DNA from: Patiria pectinifera
Lineage: Eukaryota > Echinodermata > Asteroidea > Valvatida > Asterinidae
Direction of reading: 5' to 3'
DNA: 64,000 nucleotides
NCBI GenBank assembly: GCA_029964075.1
Contig: CM057129.1
Location: 16,483,430 to 16,547,429 of the forward strand
How positions within the stretch are numbered: the stretch's first letter is position 1; every line of letters begins with the position of its first letter. The notes below the pieces were generated by a model, which was not told the origin of the DNA, did no database searches, and worked only from the letters and a program-made list of their open reading frames with translations. Positions 1-12,130 of the stretch are shown here, piece after piece. The position numbers were made by a program, and so were the translations under genes.

Positions 1-1
1 G

Positions 2-1057
2 CTCATGTATCACAAACACAGCAAAAGTAAACGATTCCCCGTGAGGCGGCATGCTTATTTACAACAGTCCTTCGGAAAGCTTGAAATCAGGGTTGACAAT
101 GGCGATGCAGAACCCTCGCTCTCTGCCAAGAAAGTCAAGGTGGACAGCAGTGTCGAGAAACTCAAAAACGGGATCTCCCAAACGTTGTTTGGCATACAAC
201 GCAATGAGGATGCGCCATCAAGCCGGCATCCTCTCCAACAGAGTAGCAAACACAAAGAAACGATACATTTTATTCTCCCACTTGCCGGAAGGCTAGAAAT
301 CTTGCAGCGCTTCATGGAAAACTTTGAGAGGATGTGCTTAATGCCAGGTGAGAACGTGCAGATGATCATAGTGCTCTTCAGACTTCCTGAAAATGACCCT
401 TCCGAGGAAATTGAAAAGTTGATTGCCAGATATTCTAGTAAATACCCACAATCCACGCTAAAGATCCTGCATGCAAACGGGGATTTCTCCCGGGGACTTG
501 CGCTGGATTTGGGTGCCTCTCAGCTCCCACCGGATGCTCTGATGTTCTTTGTGGATGTAGACATGCATATATCTCCGGGATTCCTCACCCGGTGTCGGCT
601 GAACACGATACGGGGTAGACAAGTGTACTACCCAGTTGTTTTTGGCCAGTACAGCCCCGACGTCACCTACGGGCCTGGCACCAAGCCCGAATCCAAACTG
701 GCTATCAGCAAGGAAACCGGGTTCTTCCGACACTACGGTTATGGGCTCGTCTGTCTATACAACAGCGATCTGGCCGACGTAGGTGGGCTGGACTCAACCA
801 TTATTGGCTGGGGGATGGAGGATGTGGACCTCTACCAAAAATTTGCCACCAGCAATGTGACAATCTTACGGGCCCCGGACCCCGCGCTTGTCCACATCTA
901 CCACCCAGTCGTGTGTGATTCCGAACTAGAATCCAAGCAGTACCAGATGTGTATGGGGTCAAAGGTCAACCAATATGGAAGCAGTTGGCATCTTGCCAAG
1001 CTGCTGCAGAAGGACAAGCCGAACTCTAGTGAAGAAACCGAAAGCAAAAATAGATAA
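2..1057 (+). CDS. Chondroitin sulfate synthase, C-terminal exon (CHSY1/3-like, 5' partial)
   Basis: Last coding exon of a Golgi glycosyltransferase that extends the chondroitin chain (GalNAc and GlcA transfer, CHGN family). The reading frame is open to the left edge, so the N-terminal half lies outside the window; vertebrate CHSY1 is about 800 residues and about 351 are seen here. Family landmarks counted from the methionine codon at position 5: VRRHAYLQQSF (13-23), FSRGLALDLG (161-170), the metal-binding DVD inside FFVDVDMHIS (184-186), the GFFRHYGYGLVC block (239-250), GWGMEDVDLY (268-277), HIYHPVVCD (297-305) and KQYQMCMGSK (311-320). The last block matches CHSY1/CHSY3 better than CSGALNACT. 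The lysine/serine-rich tail ends at TAA. All key motifs are intact. Assignment to CHSY1 rather than CHSY3 or a single invertebrate ancestor cannot be made here. Confidence 0.93.
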   Translation, partial: LMYHKHSKSKRFPVRRHAYLQQSFGKLEIRVDNGDAEPSLSAKKVKVDSSVEKLKNGISQTLFGIQRNEDAPSSRHPLQQSSKHKETIHFILPLAGRLEILQRFMENFERMCLMPGENVQMIIVLFRLPENDPSEEIEKLIARYSSKYPQSTLKILHANGDFSRGLALDLGASQLPPDALMFFVDVDMHISPGFLTRCRLNTIRGRQVYYPVVFGQYSPDVTYGPGTKPESKLAISKETGFFRHYGYGLVCLYNSDLADVGGLDSTIIGWGMEDVDLYQKFATSNVTILRAPDPALVHIYHPVVCDSELESKQYQMCMGSKVNQYGSSWHLAKLLQKDKPNSSEETESKNR

Positions 1058-1495
1058 CGTTGGCTAAATTATTGTAGATAGTAAAGTATTTATAATGTAG
1101 TTTTATGCAGGGTGCATTTTACAACCATTTTCAAAATGATCATGAGTAATAATCACGAGACACAAAAATAATGCAAGGAGACTTTTGAGACAAACACACT
1201 GCAAGCGCACCGGTCCTGTTTTAGTGTTTGTGCCACTTTGGACATGCGCACATTAGCTTAAACATGACCAAAACAGTTTAAAAGGACCAGTGATGTGTTT
1301 GCTGCCAGCAATCATCTCAAAAGTCACCCAGGGTATAGTTTTTACAGGTACATTTGTACCGCTGCCCTTTTGTATAGCGTGCAGAGATATTTTATATTGC
1401 ATACTTAAGGCCTGTTCGCACATCATGCAAATGCAAGCATTTTGAACATTCATTCTTGCCTCTGCTCATCCCCACTAGGAGTTAAGCACTGTGCA

Positions 1496-1815
1496 CCGGA
1501 ACCGGGTACGGAGTACCTGACCACTGATGTCAGGAATCGGTTCCAGATTATGAGATCGGGTACCCGCAACTAACTTTACAAATCAGTTAGTAACTTCTCA
1601 GACAATGAAGAAAAAAAAGGGTTGGAATGCCATTTGTGGAGAATTTTTAAGTGGAAAACCAGGCTGCATGGAAAACCAAACAAATTTCGCTTTATGTGCA
1701 TTTTTACAAGCAACAGATGACTCTCACAAATTTTCGGGTAAGTGTTTCTTTTACGGGTCCCGGTTATCTGGGTACCCGTGTTTTACTTCAATAGGGTACC
1801 CGGTTCCCGTTCTAC
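1496..1815. mobile_element. Possible MITE with GGAACCGGGTAC inverted ends
   Basis: The left end reads CCGGAACCGGGTAC and the right end GGGTACCCGGTTCCCG, which are imperfect inverted copies. Further GGGTACC motifs lie inside. No clear target duplication was seen, so this is tentative. Confidence 0.3.
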
Positions 1816-1991
1816 CAGTAAAAGCACACCAGTAATCTCCTCCCCTCCCTTAATCCAAAGGCGATGTTGACCTCATTTCTTTGAGCTTCTCATTGGAGGA
1901 ATTATGTTGACCTTGTGACCTGGGCTCAACACTCTCATCAGAGCGTGAAGCCTGTACATTGAATGAACATACATCAATCCCAGCAAGTGAC

Positions 1992-2030
1992 CTACATGTA
2001 CATGTACATGTACATGTACATTGTACATGT
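1992..2030. repeat. ACATGT microsatellite
   Basis: A run of ACATGT hexamers that is its own reverse complement. Shorter runs occur near 2927-2940 and 5013-5022. Confidence 0.85.
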
Positions 2031-2989
2031 GCCAACAACACTTTGCGAAGTTTCTGAGTGGGCTAGGGCAACCAGCACCCTTTAATTGGGCAGTGTGGAC
2101 AAGCAAAACAATCTCCAAAATTTGGTCCTCTTAAAGTCATTTTAATGGATAATCATTTGGAGCTTACAGTACATTTGTGGTCCGCTTTCTCCTTGTCCCT
2201 GTTACATCTGACTTCATTGTTTTTAGCTGCGGGGGATAGCAGCTCAACAAATCATCGTGTCTCTCCGTTAGTCCATCAGTTAGTAACAAACATTGACATT
2301 GTCTATTGCTCCGACATATTTTGACCGACTTCAACCAAACTTATCAGTAGCCCAGCCCAAACATGTCACATGACCAAACTGGGGTCAAAGGTCATTATGC
2401 GGTCACTGGGGTCAAAAACCTGATTTTTTTTAAAAGTCAAACACTACTTCCAGAAATGACATGGCGCAATGAATTAGTTGGCCCGCTAATATTCCGAGAT
2501 ATTTCCAATCCAGCTTATTTTAATTCTAATGCCCTCCATAATGCAGTCGTCCTCCCAGAGTGATTTTGAATGGCAAACTCCATACACAACAAGTAAAAGG
2601 TTGTTTGCAGTCATTCTTAATGAAACTTGAATGGCAAGCTACAAGTACCGAGGTAAAGGGAACAGAATAAATGTCACACTAAGGACCATCAATTTAATAT
2701 GGAATGGCCAGTGTGCATGCTTTAAACACAAAGAAGAAATCGTGTGTGCGGAGGATTGTTTTTTTTAAATACGTGTATATGAACAGTGTAAATCTCTATT
2801 TTTGTTTCACCTGTGCATGGTTGTGAGTAGTTGCTGCATAATGTATTCCTCTGAAGAGGAAGTTACTCTGTTCATGTGTTTACAGTTCAGGATTTGTTCT
2901 TGCATACATCACATGTACTGTGCATACGTACACGTACATGCTGCCAAATGGGTTACAGGTATGACATCTGGTGCTATTGTAAGTCAACT

Positions 2990-3540
2990 AAAACACTGCC
3001 AAAAAAAGTCCACACTCATTGGAGGGGTCGTAATTTTGAATCTGATTGTCTTATGATGACGTCATTTATATAGACCTTTGGGGAATTTTGTTAGCTACAT
3101 TTTGATACCCTGTTTGCTACCAAAGACTGTAAATCGTCTAAGATTTACAACGGTTTATGAAAAATGATGCAGTTTGAAATTTTGCAAATTTAAATTGCTA
3201 AAACAGCGCTAAAAGCACGGGTAATTCAATTCCGCGTGCTCCTGGCCCATGCATGCAAGCACTGTGCGATCGATATTCCCTGCTGTTTCAGGCTGTGTAA
3301 CATTGTCACGCAGCAATTTTCACTCGCATACTCTTTACATTTGCAACTTTTCAAACTGCATTATTTTTCCCAAACCGTTGTCAATTTGGACAATTTACAG
3401 TCTTTGGTAGCAAACAGGGTATCAAAATGTAGCCAACAACATTCCCCAAAGGTCTATATAAATGACGTTATCGTAAGACGATCAGATTGAGAATTATGAC
3501 CCCTCAAATGAGTGTGAACTTTCATTTATTGCAGTGTTTA
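2990..3540. mobile_element. Foldback element with ~145-bp terminal inverted repeats
   Basis: The left arm (about 2990-3137) begins TAAAACACTGC and runs through ATATAGACCTTTGGGGAA to GCTACCAAAGACTGTAAAT. The right arm (about 3393-3540) is its inverted copy with scattered differences and ends GCAGTGTTTA. The centre is about 250 bp with no coding capacity. The long imperfect arms indicate a non-autonomous DNA transposon of moderate age inside the likely 3'UTR. A transcript of it would form a long hairpin. Confidence 0.75.
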
Positions 3541-5367
3541 TAGGAACTCATTTGTGAGACGCTCTAGCAAAATGAGATGGAAATGGGCACAGGCCGTAGT
3601 GGAGAAAAATGAAGAAAATAAAGCAAACGGGGATGATTTCTTTTTCATTTTCAGATTTAGTGATATTTGTTATCTTTGATACATGTATGTCTATCACGCA
3701 TATGTTAAAGAAATAGTACAAAAATTGTTGGAAGAAAATTGTTTTTAAGGGAAAACAGTTGGCATCTTTCATTTTCACGACTGCAAAACTCGAATCTTTA
3801 AAGGCCTTTTTCTCAGTATTTGACATGTCGATAAATGTGAACTTTAAATGAAATATCTGATTGAAGTGCAACAAATAGTATTGTGAGGAGAATTTTATTC
3901 TCTTTCCCAATACCTGCAAACCCTCATTTTGACCTCTGCCCAGTTCCGTTTCATTTTGCCAGAACGCCTCCCATTTTAAACCTCTATCAATATACAGTTT
4001 CTGACCATGTACTTACATTGTCGTCCATAACATTCCAATTGAAGTGGCGTACATTTCAAATTGACAGTGTATGGGAGGTGCATTGTGCCAATAAGTTTTA
4101 TATAAAATTTAATTAACGGTGCATGTTTGTAAAATGAAACGTTACATATACCTTGCCATAAAATAATGGTCAGACAAGTTACAACTTTTTTATTGCAAGC
4201 TTTTAATTGATAAATATATATAAACAAAAATTGTGTAATATTTATTTATTTTGTAAGTAGAAGTTACATGTATATAGACAGTAAAATGGAGAGACACCCC
4301 CCCCCCACCCCATGTGTTCAGCTTAAACCGTCAAAGTTACATGTATTTTTGGGTCAGAAACTGCAATTATTAGCAGTTTTACTGGATTTTATTGGGAACA
4401 TTTTCTTTTTACATGCATGGAAAAGTTGGACCAAATTCTGGGGACATTTTGTTAGTGTTCCCCCAATGATGTTGTTCCTTATTATTAATAACTGATGCAA
4501 TTCAGAACTGGAAATGGCTGTACCTAAAAAAAGAGTATATAAATTTCTGTTTTTTAAATTTCGCATAGGCAATTTCCTGGGTCTGGAACAACCATAGTAT
4601 GCCGACTCCCCCAACCAAACACCCCGGTTACAAAACATGTTATCCTCACGAGTGCAACTTTTTTGTATCCACTTCTTTTGTTGTTGACTTTGAAGGTATG
4701 CCCTTAAAATAAAAATAAAGAAAAAAAAGTTATATTTGAAATGCAAGAGACAGAAACTATGCAAAAACTAAAAAGGATTTGTTAAAAGAAAGTTAAAACT
4801 CATTTTATTTTATTGAAGAGCCGCTGATGTGCACAAAGTACTTCATTATGGACTGAGCTTACAAAGAACTTATTTTTAAAACACCGCCAATATGAAACCA
4901 ACTTTTGTGATGTGTGAGTTCAAGTTTTGTATTTTTTTTATTTTAAGGTTTTTCCTGTTTTTTTAATTAAGCGGGGATTGGGAAGATGTGTTAACTCCTA
5001 ATTGTGTATGATGTACATGTACATTTATAGTACATTGGCGACTGTGCATGTACATACCCATATTTTGTTTTTAGTTGTTAATTTTTTTAAAGTTGGAAGT
5101 GACATGTGCAACAACACAGTTGAGTGCCTAGCCCAATGTAATTGTTATCAATGTATTTTCAATATTTTTAATTTTGATTTTGGATTTTTAATCAGATCCG
5201 CAACCAGCGATTGTGTGATTGTTATTGATGTGTGGTAAATTGCCTAGGCTTTCACCTGAATTGAACTCTCCTATAAAATGCTTCGTGATTTTAGTAATAA
5301 AAAATAAAAGTATTTCTGACAACTGTCATTGTCTCAACCTCCGTTTCCTTCTTATAGACCTATTGCG

Positions 5368-6185
5368 TTAAAGGGAATATACATCATTTACTTTTGCTGT
5401 AATTTTCAGAAATGGATGGAATTGGGGGGTTGGAATTATATAGCAAATATAGTTACACTGACTTTTTTGAGGTTTTGGGTTCGAAAATGCTATAAAAACC
5501 AAGAAAAACAATCATTTTCCTGTAGTCTGGTTCCCTGACTCCATATAAGAAGAAACACAGCAGTTTACATACATTGGGGAATTGTAAGGTCAGGGAACCA
5601 GTCTAGCTGGCTTGTACCCGTTCATAGGTGTGTAATCAACCTCGTCCCCAGTGCTTACTTTATTTCCAACCGCGTTTCCAATAGTAAACCCTGGATAGGA
5701 AACTTTCTTCCTGTATCCTGATTGGATACCGCAATTGGCTAGTAATGGATTTTTATTGTGTACTTGGTGCTATATATACGTGTTTTGCGATCATTAAAAT
5801 ACTCATTTCTATCCAATTTGCTCATATTAATATGAAATATGATACTGCATGTTGTCTTGATAAGATCGTAACAGTTTGATTTCAAAAATCGTGTTTCGTA
5901 ACTCACACACGTGCTCGCGCTGCTACGAATTGACTCTGTTTTACCCCAGACACCGCATACAAAATATCCAGGCACCAGACTGTTCCTCATTTGCATACGT
6001 CTGCAAAAATCTTGCACATGCAAATGATCCAATACCAGGGTGAGAGAGCAGGTAGTGGTGGCCAGTATTTGAAAAAGCCAGTTTTTTTCCATTGCTGGTC
6101 ATTTACTAACAGTCCAGCAAGGTATTTCAAAATGATTTGGTAGTTTTATTTTTTGATGTTTGCAAATGTTGTATTTTCCCTTTAA
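5368..6185. mobile_element. TTAAAGGGAA-ended MITE, interrupted copy
   Basis: Starts TTAAAGGGAATATAC and ends TGTATTTTCCCTTTAA. It shares most of its left part and its right end with the uninterrupted copy at 59490-60007. A different MITE has replaced or interrupted the middle (5637-6062). TTAA at both borders suits a TTAA-targeting superfamily such as piggyBac or Kolobok; this is inferred from the borders only. Confidence 0.65.
5637..6062. mobile_element. CAACCTCGTCCCC-type MITE, truncated at one end
   Basis: Begins CAACCTCGTCCCCAG and continues colinearly, in the opposite orientation, with the complete copies at 55411-55910 and 55989-56486. It stops at the CACCACTACCTGCTCTC segment, before the other terminal repeat. 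Confidence 0.6.
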
Positions 6186-6851
6186 GGCTGAGTCAGTGGG
6201 CAATTGTTTTGCATTGCATGGATGGGCATGACTAAACCTTGTGTGCATTCATTGTTACTAAATTCAAATAACTAAGAGCACCCTCTTAGACACCAGCAAT
6301 GGATAAGGTCTACTACAGTCAATGAATACATTGCAACTTGCCTCTGAATGCAGTAACAAAATCATATGCAGATTAGCTTTAGTTTTACCCCTACCCCACC
6401 CCACCCAGATGCTTATCTATGGTGAATTCCCCACCTGCTTGTGCTAATCAGAATTGAACGAACCTCCAAAAAAAAGTAGGTCCCCAAGTCCCCCTCCTTC
6501 TAACCTTTTGCCAAGGCCATCGTGGCATTAATCGGCATTATTTATTCTGGATGGGTGCAGAGCCCTGCAAATTTGAAAGTCCCTGCGTGCTGTGAAGCGG
6601 CTTAGCTGGGTGTTGGGGTGTACACCTACGTTCCCCAATACCGATGTTCCCCAACCTAACCCTTACCCTAATCCCCCTTGGCAGCCAAAAAAATAGGCAA
6701 ATCATCCAAAAATATGTCCACATGCCTGCACCCCCCCCCCCCCCGTGAGCGCTAATCCTCCTCCATAAGAGACCATGATGAGACAAAGCGGGATATGTTC
6801 CCCTCCCCCCCCCCCCGACTTTTATGTCCGTCAACGTCCCACGCGTACGAA

Positions 6852-7213
6852 CCAGGCGCGGTTCTAGAACCAATATTTGGGGGGGGGGGCTAGCACGGTG
6901 GATCCAGAATTTTTTCAGGGAGGCGTGCTGAAATGTTGACAGGTTATTTTTTCCAGACACTTAGGCCTCCGAAAATCAATAGGGAGGGGGGGGAGCGCCA
7001 ATAAAATCCTACAATCATTCACACTATATTAACTACTGCACCCTTGTCACGGCTATTTCTTCTTTAGGGGGAGACCGTTCGCATGTACATCACAATCCTT
7101 CTTTTTGCTAATGCAAATTTGTTTTTACGGAATTTATTTTGGGGGGGCTAGACAAAATTTTGGGGGGCTACAGCCCCCCTAGCTCCCCCCCCCCCCCGTA
7201 GAACCGCGCCTGG
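6852..7213. mobile_element. CCAGGCGCGGTTCTA-ended MITE
   Basis: Inverted ends CCAGGCGCGGTTCTA and TAGAACCGCGCCTGG flank a body with long G and C runs. It contains a nested segment beginning GCTAGCACGGTGGATCC. No coding capacity. A related element lies at 17886-18383. Confidence 0.7.
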
Positions 7214-7248
7214 CCTATACTACGAACCCATTCGCGCGTACGAACCCA

Positions 7249-7301
7249 TTCGCTCGTACCCCCCCGCCCTGCAAACCTGTTTGCAGGGGGGTACGAGCGA
7301 A
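7249..7301. repeat. Near-perfect hairpin next to the MITE
   Basis: TTCGCTCGTACCCCC and its inverted copy enclose a second pair (CCTGCAAAC / TTTGCAGG) around a three-base loop. It is preceded by two TACGAACCCATTCG direct repeats. Confidence 0.7.
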
Positions 7302-10300
7302 ACGAACCCAGTGCTAAGAAGCCCAATAGACATGTAAATGACGAAAGAGGGCGGTATATTGGTTATGTACGACTCCATTATTTGGACTTCATTTCCGATC
7401 CTATCCTTGGCATGGATGTTATTTTTCTGCAAGCGCTACCACTCATTGCTTTGTGTATCGGGGTTTTTTTTGTTCAGGTTGATTTCTACAAGCGGGGCGT
7501 GGTTCCGAGTGTGGAATTGCCAAAGCGCCAAGAAACTGTACAAAATGTCTTTTCGGAATTCTTTTTTATCTTAAAATAATGGTGTTTTGTTTGGCGGATA
7601 GTATTCGGAAGTGGTATGGTTTATCCATGGTTCAACGGATGCTCATTAATACAGACAAACGAGATGTTCCGGTGTGAAAGTCATGTTGTGGTCAGATTTA
7701 ATTCGTTCCCGTGTGTTGCCTTGCTGTCCGTGTGATTTTGTGACTTACTTCCGCATTTTCTGATCAGAATCTGGCTTACTTTAAAGCATCGTTGAAGAAG
7801 TAGAGTGGATAAAGTGGGCTTCGCCAGCAGGAAAGGGTGGGGAGAGTGGGAGACAGAACAATAAGTGTCACCAGTTTGCATCCTTCTCACGCCTCACCGC
7901 ACCCATCCTTATAACATCGCATCATCGTTGGAATCCCTCATTCTCCTGACGACGGCCAGAGCATACTGTTCGGAACGTTGAGTCCCGCCGGTTCTTTTCA
8001 GAACCACACATACTCCGAGTCACAAAAGAGATTTATTCACATGGTGTTACCGCAAACTTATCTTGTCTTAGTATCTTTCCACCATGCAAACCTTAAAATC
8101 TCAAGGTTTATACTATTTGCTGGGTATTACGGGGGACATCACCATTGGCGTCATCCACCCATCCCCCACCACTTACCCCAACCACCCCTCCCCCCTAAAA
8201 AAAATATGGACGGGGTGTCGGGCCCTTGCCCCCTTCGCGATGCCCAGGGTTCATCCTCGCACAATATTATGCAAGATGCATTTCAGAGTTCTGCTAGATC
8301 TAACAAAAATCTGGTAAATCACCTAGAATTATACGAAACACATTACAAACACTTATACTCACATAATTATAGATGTTAGGCCTATATATACATTTCTCTT
8401 CAAAGAGAGAATCCTTTAAAAAACCAAGAACAAATAAAATGTAAATAATATAACATTTCCTTTAAAAAACTAAGTAGGTTAATATTTTTTAATCGGCGCG
8501 TGTCTAGCCTCGCTGTCATGCCTATAAATTGCATTGCTGAAGTCGTACACGTCAGGGAATCTATTACACTTACTAGGACTCAGGCCTGCCTATTACCCGC
8601 TATTCAAGGGTTTGTTTGAAGTGATTGAAGCCTGTTCAAAACAAAATCTATTATTTTTTTGACTTCGACTAGGATCACCGATTTTACGTTCTGCTAGAAA
8701 TCTGCTAAAACTATCCTTTGCTAGATTTTCTGCTAGATTGCCCAAACGGTCTGTCAAATCTAGCCGAAAATCGGCTAAAATTAATGTCATCCTGTACGGT
8801 ACCAATGTACAGCATTGTTCGTCTGCTAATTTTCTTTACGAAACTCCTTCGTCCAATTAAATTGTCTAGATTGACGAGAAGATGCTTCTGACCAATGAGA
8901 GACAAGCCACGCGAGCACGCGTGGCATGCTACGTCACTGATACTGCCTCGAGTGTCCTCCCGTCTTAAACAAAAAATAGGGCATTTTCCCCCGAAATTGA
9001 TGCTACTCCATCTGGAAATGAAGACTATTCCTTCCTATTTGTTTCTTTTTCTTTAGTTGACAATTTCCATTCACGTTGATATTTTTGGCATTATGCTTAA
9101 ATATGTTCAAGTGGAGAAAATTAGTATGCGGAGAAATACACAGTGAGTACTTTGACCCATGGCAGCGCAAAGACCCCGGTACGGGGCAATAGCCAGCGAT
9201 ATAAAAATGACACTTTTCACCTCCATATCATTACGCCATGGAAAATTACCGAGAACGGGGTCAACGGACACTGGGAGGCAGCACGTTGTCTTCCCGCTAT
9301 TTTTGGTCAGTCACCAAAAATTTGCCTCAAATTTCACAAGCAAAACTTGAGATTGTAACCTCCGAGTCTGCCGTCCAGTTTCAACCTCCAACGTGGAAAC
9401 TTGTACATCATACCCTGGAGTCGTCAAGGGCGCGAAAAACATCAAATTCGGACGCTTGGAGTCTTGCAGTTCGACCAGAAAAACCGGCCTCATGTACGGG
9501 GTCACTGCAACATTTTGACATGTTGCGTCGTCGTAACCCTAACTGACTTGAACTTGGTTGTAGGCCTACAGAACTTGTCATGACTTTTGTTTTACAGAAA
9601 TGAATTGGACGTCGCAACTGCATTCCCGTGAATGCTCATTTTTGTGCTGAACTGAACTGAATGGACACCTGGAATTTGTGTGAACTCATATTTTGTCGAA
9701 TGATCTGAATGACGTTTTTGGATAATACTGAAGTCAAGCTTTTGGAGTTCGTAAGTTCAACTTTAAATAAGGAACTATCGAGGTGAGTTAAAATTTATCT
9801 TCTTCTCCGGTCACACAGAACCAAAAGAGGAAAAGCGTCTCAATATTCCGCATTTTTAGCAATGCGGCACCAGATAATCTCTGCCTGCATTTCAAACCTC
9901 ACTTCGAAGTAAAGTGGAGCCAGAAAAATTACTCTCTCTGACTTTGGTCCTTAAATCGCATTTAATGCAAACATTTTTAATGTTATTTTCACACTCATAA
10001 TGTATTGCATTTTGTACATGAGGTTGTATTTTGCATTGTTAAAAATTGTGCGATAAAATTATGCAATTCTTCTCTGAATCTCATTTTTAGTATATATCTA
10101 GATATAGAATAAGCATGATACATTGTGTGTTTGTTGTCAACAAAATGGCGTCCATTTGAGTCTCCTATACACTGAGTTTGTCTTTTGCATTGCTGAATAC
10201 TGTACATTGAAATGCCATGTAGGACGAAAGCTCTTTTGATTTAGATTAATTTGCATATGAATACCTGCCAATTTGTTCAACACATGTATACATGCCTTTT

Positions 10301-11580
10301 GGTGCATTGCGCATTTTACGCATTGCTTCAAAAGCGAATCGAGAGCGAGTGGTGCGATTTGTGCACGTGAGCATCTCGTGGCCGGCGCAGTGTGGGCGTG
10401 TTCATAGACTCCGGTGATTCTTATTGGTCAAAAAGTTGAAAAGGCCGCGCGCGCGGTATGCGGCCAGGTGCACCGTCTCTGCTACACTTTCAAAGACATT
10501 CCAGCAAGGCAGGGGCTTTTAGGGTTTTACTCAAAAATTGGAGCAATTTTGTTTAGATTTTCGTTAAGAATGGAGAGGGTTCCTTGGAATTTGGATTGCC
10601 TTTTGTTATAATTGTATTAAAATTACTGGTTTCTTACCGGAACTCTAAATAGTTTCGAACTTTTATTTAATTATATATTTAAAGATGAAATGAAAATCCT
10701 GAACACCATGGATGCGAGGAGTTAACAACGGAGCTAACGGATTTTATCTTAAAACCTGAAATTATTTAATGCAAGCACACTATCTAAAGTGTAGGGCGGC
10801 ATTCCAATGGATCAAAATCGTTTTATGGACAATGTATCCACGGATCTCAAATTTGTATAAATTGCTCAAAATAATGACCTTTACACCATTATAGCTTTAG
10901 GGTAACTTGCATAATTATTATAAATGCTGCTGTGAGTTCAAGAGGACAGCAGAAGAAAAAAATATTGAGAACTGATTTATTTTGATTATGATTGTATAAA
11001 TTTAAATTTTAAAAGATAGCCGACGGAATGATTTGAAGCTCAAGAAGTGGAGAAGACCTGCTGTTGAGATTGAGACCAGCAAAATTCGACGTTTGGAAGA
11101 AGGCAAATAAGACAAAGTTGTGATTGTATTAAATGAACGATTAGGATTCAGGTTAAGGCGTAGGATTAAGACGGGGTGGATGGGGGTATAGGCACATGGC
11201 GCACGTAGGCAGCCGAGCACACGGCAGCAGCTTAAGCCAATGGTGTAAAAATAACTTACACAAATCTTTTAACAAAACAATTACAAACTTACAAAAATTA
11301 CCTTTTCAATGCACAGTAAAAAAAAATTGGGGCAAATCGTAGATTGATCCTTTAAAAAATAATATACTGTAGTCAATTAAAAATCTGTATCGAGGTAGTG
11401 CATTCTAATGGAAACAAAATACAATGTTAACAATATCAGAAAATTTCTTTTTAAAATCAATTTTGGTTTTTGAAATAAGTAGACGCACGTTACCGAGCTC
11501 TAAGGTATGATGGATTGATAAACAGCCGTCATTTATAAAATAGGAGGACATCCTTGGGGTAGTTTTCGCTATGTTATGAT
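7302..11580. other. Intergenic, no gene supported
   Basis: I see no open frame with protein-like composition or plausible splice pairs. There is a retroelement-like GACGACGGCCAGAGC / GGAACGTTGAG motif near 7948-7982, a pyrimidine-rich stretch at 8150-8220, and a short GC-rich patch at 10440-10490. The rest is AT-rich, with nothing recognisable. Confidence 0.5.
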
Positions 11581-11589
11581 GGTAGGTAT

Positions 11590-12130
11590 GATATCGTCTT
11601 CCCGAGAAAATTTTCACGGGTGGGTGATATCTCGTAGGTGAAATGCCGTCTTCCCGAGAAAAAAATATTTCCCGGGTTGGTGATATCTTGTAAATAAGAC
11701 ATCGTCTTCCCGGGATAATGCGTCATCACGGGTTGGTGATATCTTGTTTGAAGGGTGAGATGTTGTCTTCTCGAGAAAATATTCTCTGGTCGATGATATC
11801 TTGTAGGTGAAATATCCTCTTCCCAAGAAAGAAAGCATTTCTCGGGTTGAAGATATCGTGTCGGTCAGATGTCATCTTCTCGAGAAAAAGTATATCTCGA
11901 GTGGATGATGTCTTATAGGGTAGATATCGTCTTTTCGAGATAATTCATCACGGATTGGTGATATCTTTTAGGTGAGATGTTGTCTTCTCGAGGAAAAATA
12001 ATATTTCTCGGGTTGACTATATCTTGTGGGTGAGATGTTATCTTCTCGAAAAAGTAAAATGTTTCTCGGGTTGATAATATCTTGTAGGATATCGTCATCC
12101 AGAGATGATTATTCACTGGTTGACGATATC
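11590..12130 (+). ncRNA. Tandem array of ten ~45-nt hairpins (candidate structured RNA)
   Basis: Ten inverted repeats start at 11590, 11643, 11698, 11759, 11811, 11868, 11923, 11976, 12034 and 12088. Spacing is 52-61 nt, with linkers of about 8-14 nt such as TTGTAGGTGA. The consensus arms are GATATCGTCTTCCCG and CGGGTTGGTGATATC. Mismatches in the DNA palindrome are mostly G-U pairs when read as + strand RNA. Some units show compensatory changes: CCAG/CTGG with GTCA/TGAC in the last, TCTCG/CGAG in the sixth. Stems are about 15-19 bp, short for canonical microRNA precursors. It may be an RNA gene or an unusual minisatellite; transcription is not demonstrated. Confidence 0.5.

Larger units (their letters stand above)
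1058..5320 (+). other. Probable 3'UTR or downstream flank of the chondroitin synthase gene
   Basis: AT-rich, with no coding region I can support. Candidate AATAAA signals lie near 4705-4715 and near 5297-5305, so a 3'UTR of several kilobases is possible. The stretch also holds a microsatellite, a foldback element and perhaps a MITE (listed separately). Transcript ends are not determinable from sequence alone. Confidence 0.35.

Noticed and set aside
7930-7990. Penelope-like or other retroelement tail (GACGACGGCC...GGAACGTTGAG)
   Set aside because: Only a short motif is present. No adjoining coding region was recognised, so no element was called.
11590-12130. Canonical microRNA cluster
   Set aside because: Stems of about 15-19 bp and 42-48-nt hairpins are too short for the usual animal microRNA precursor. 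Kept as a candidate structured RNA only.
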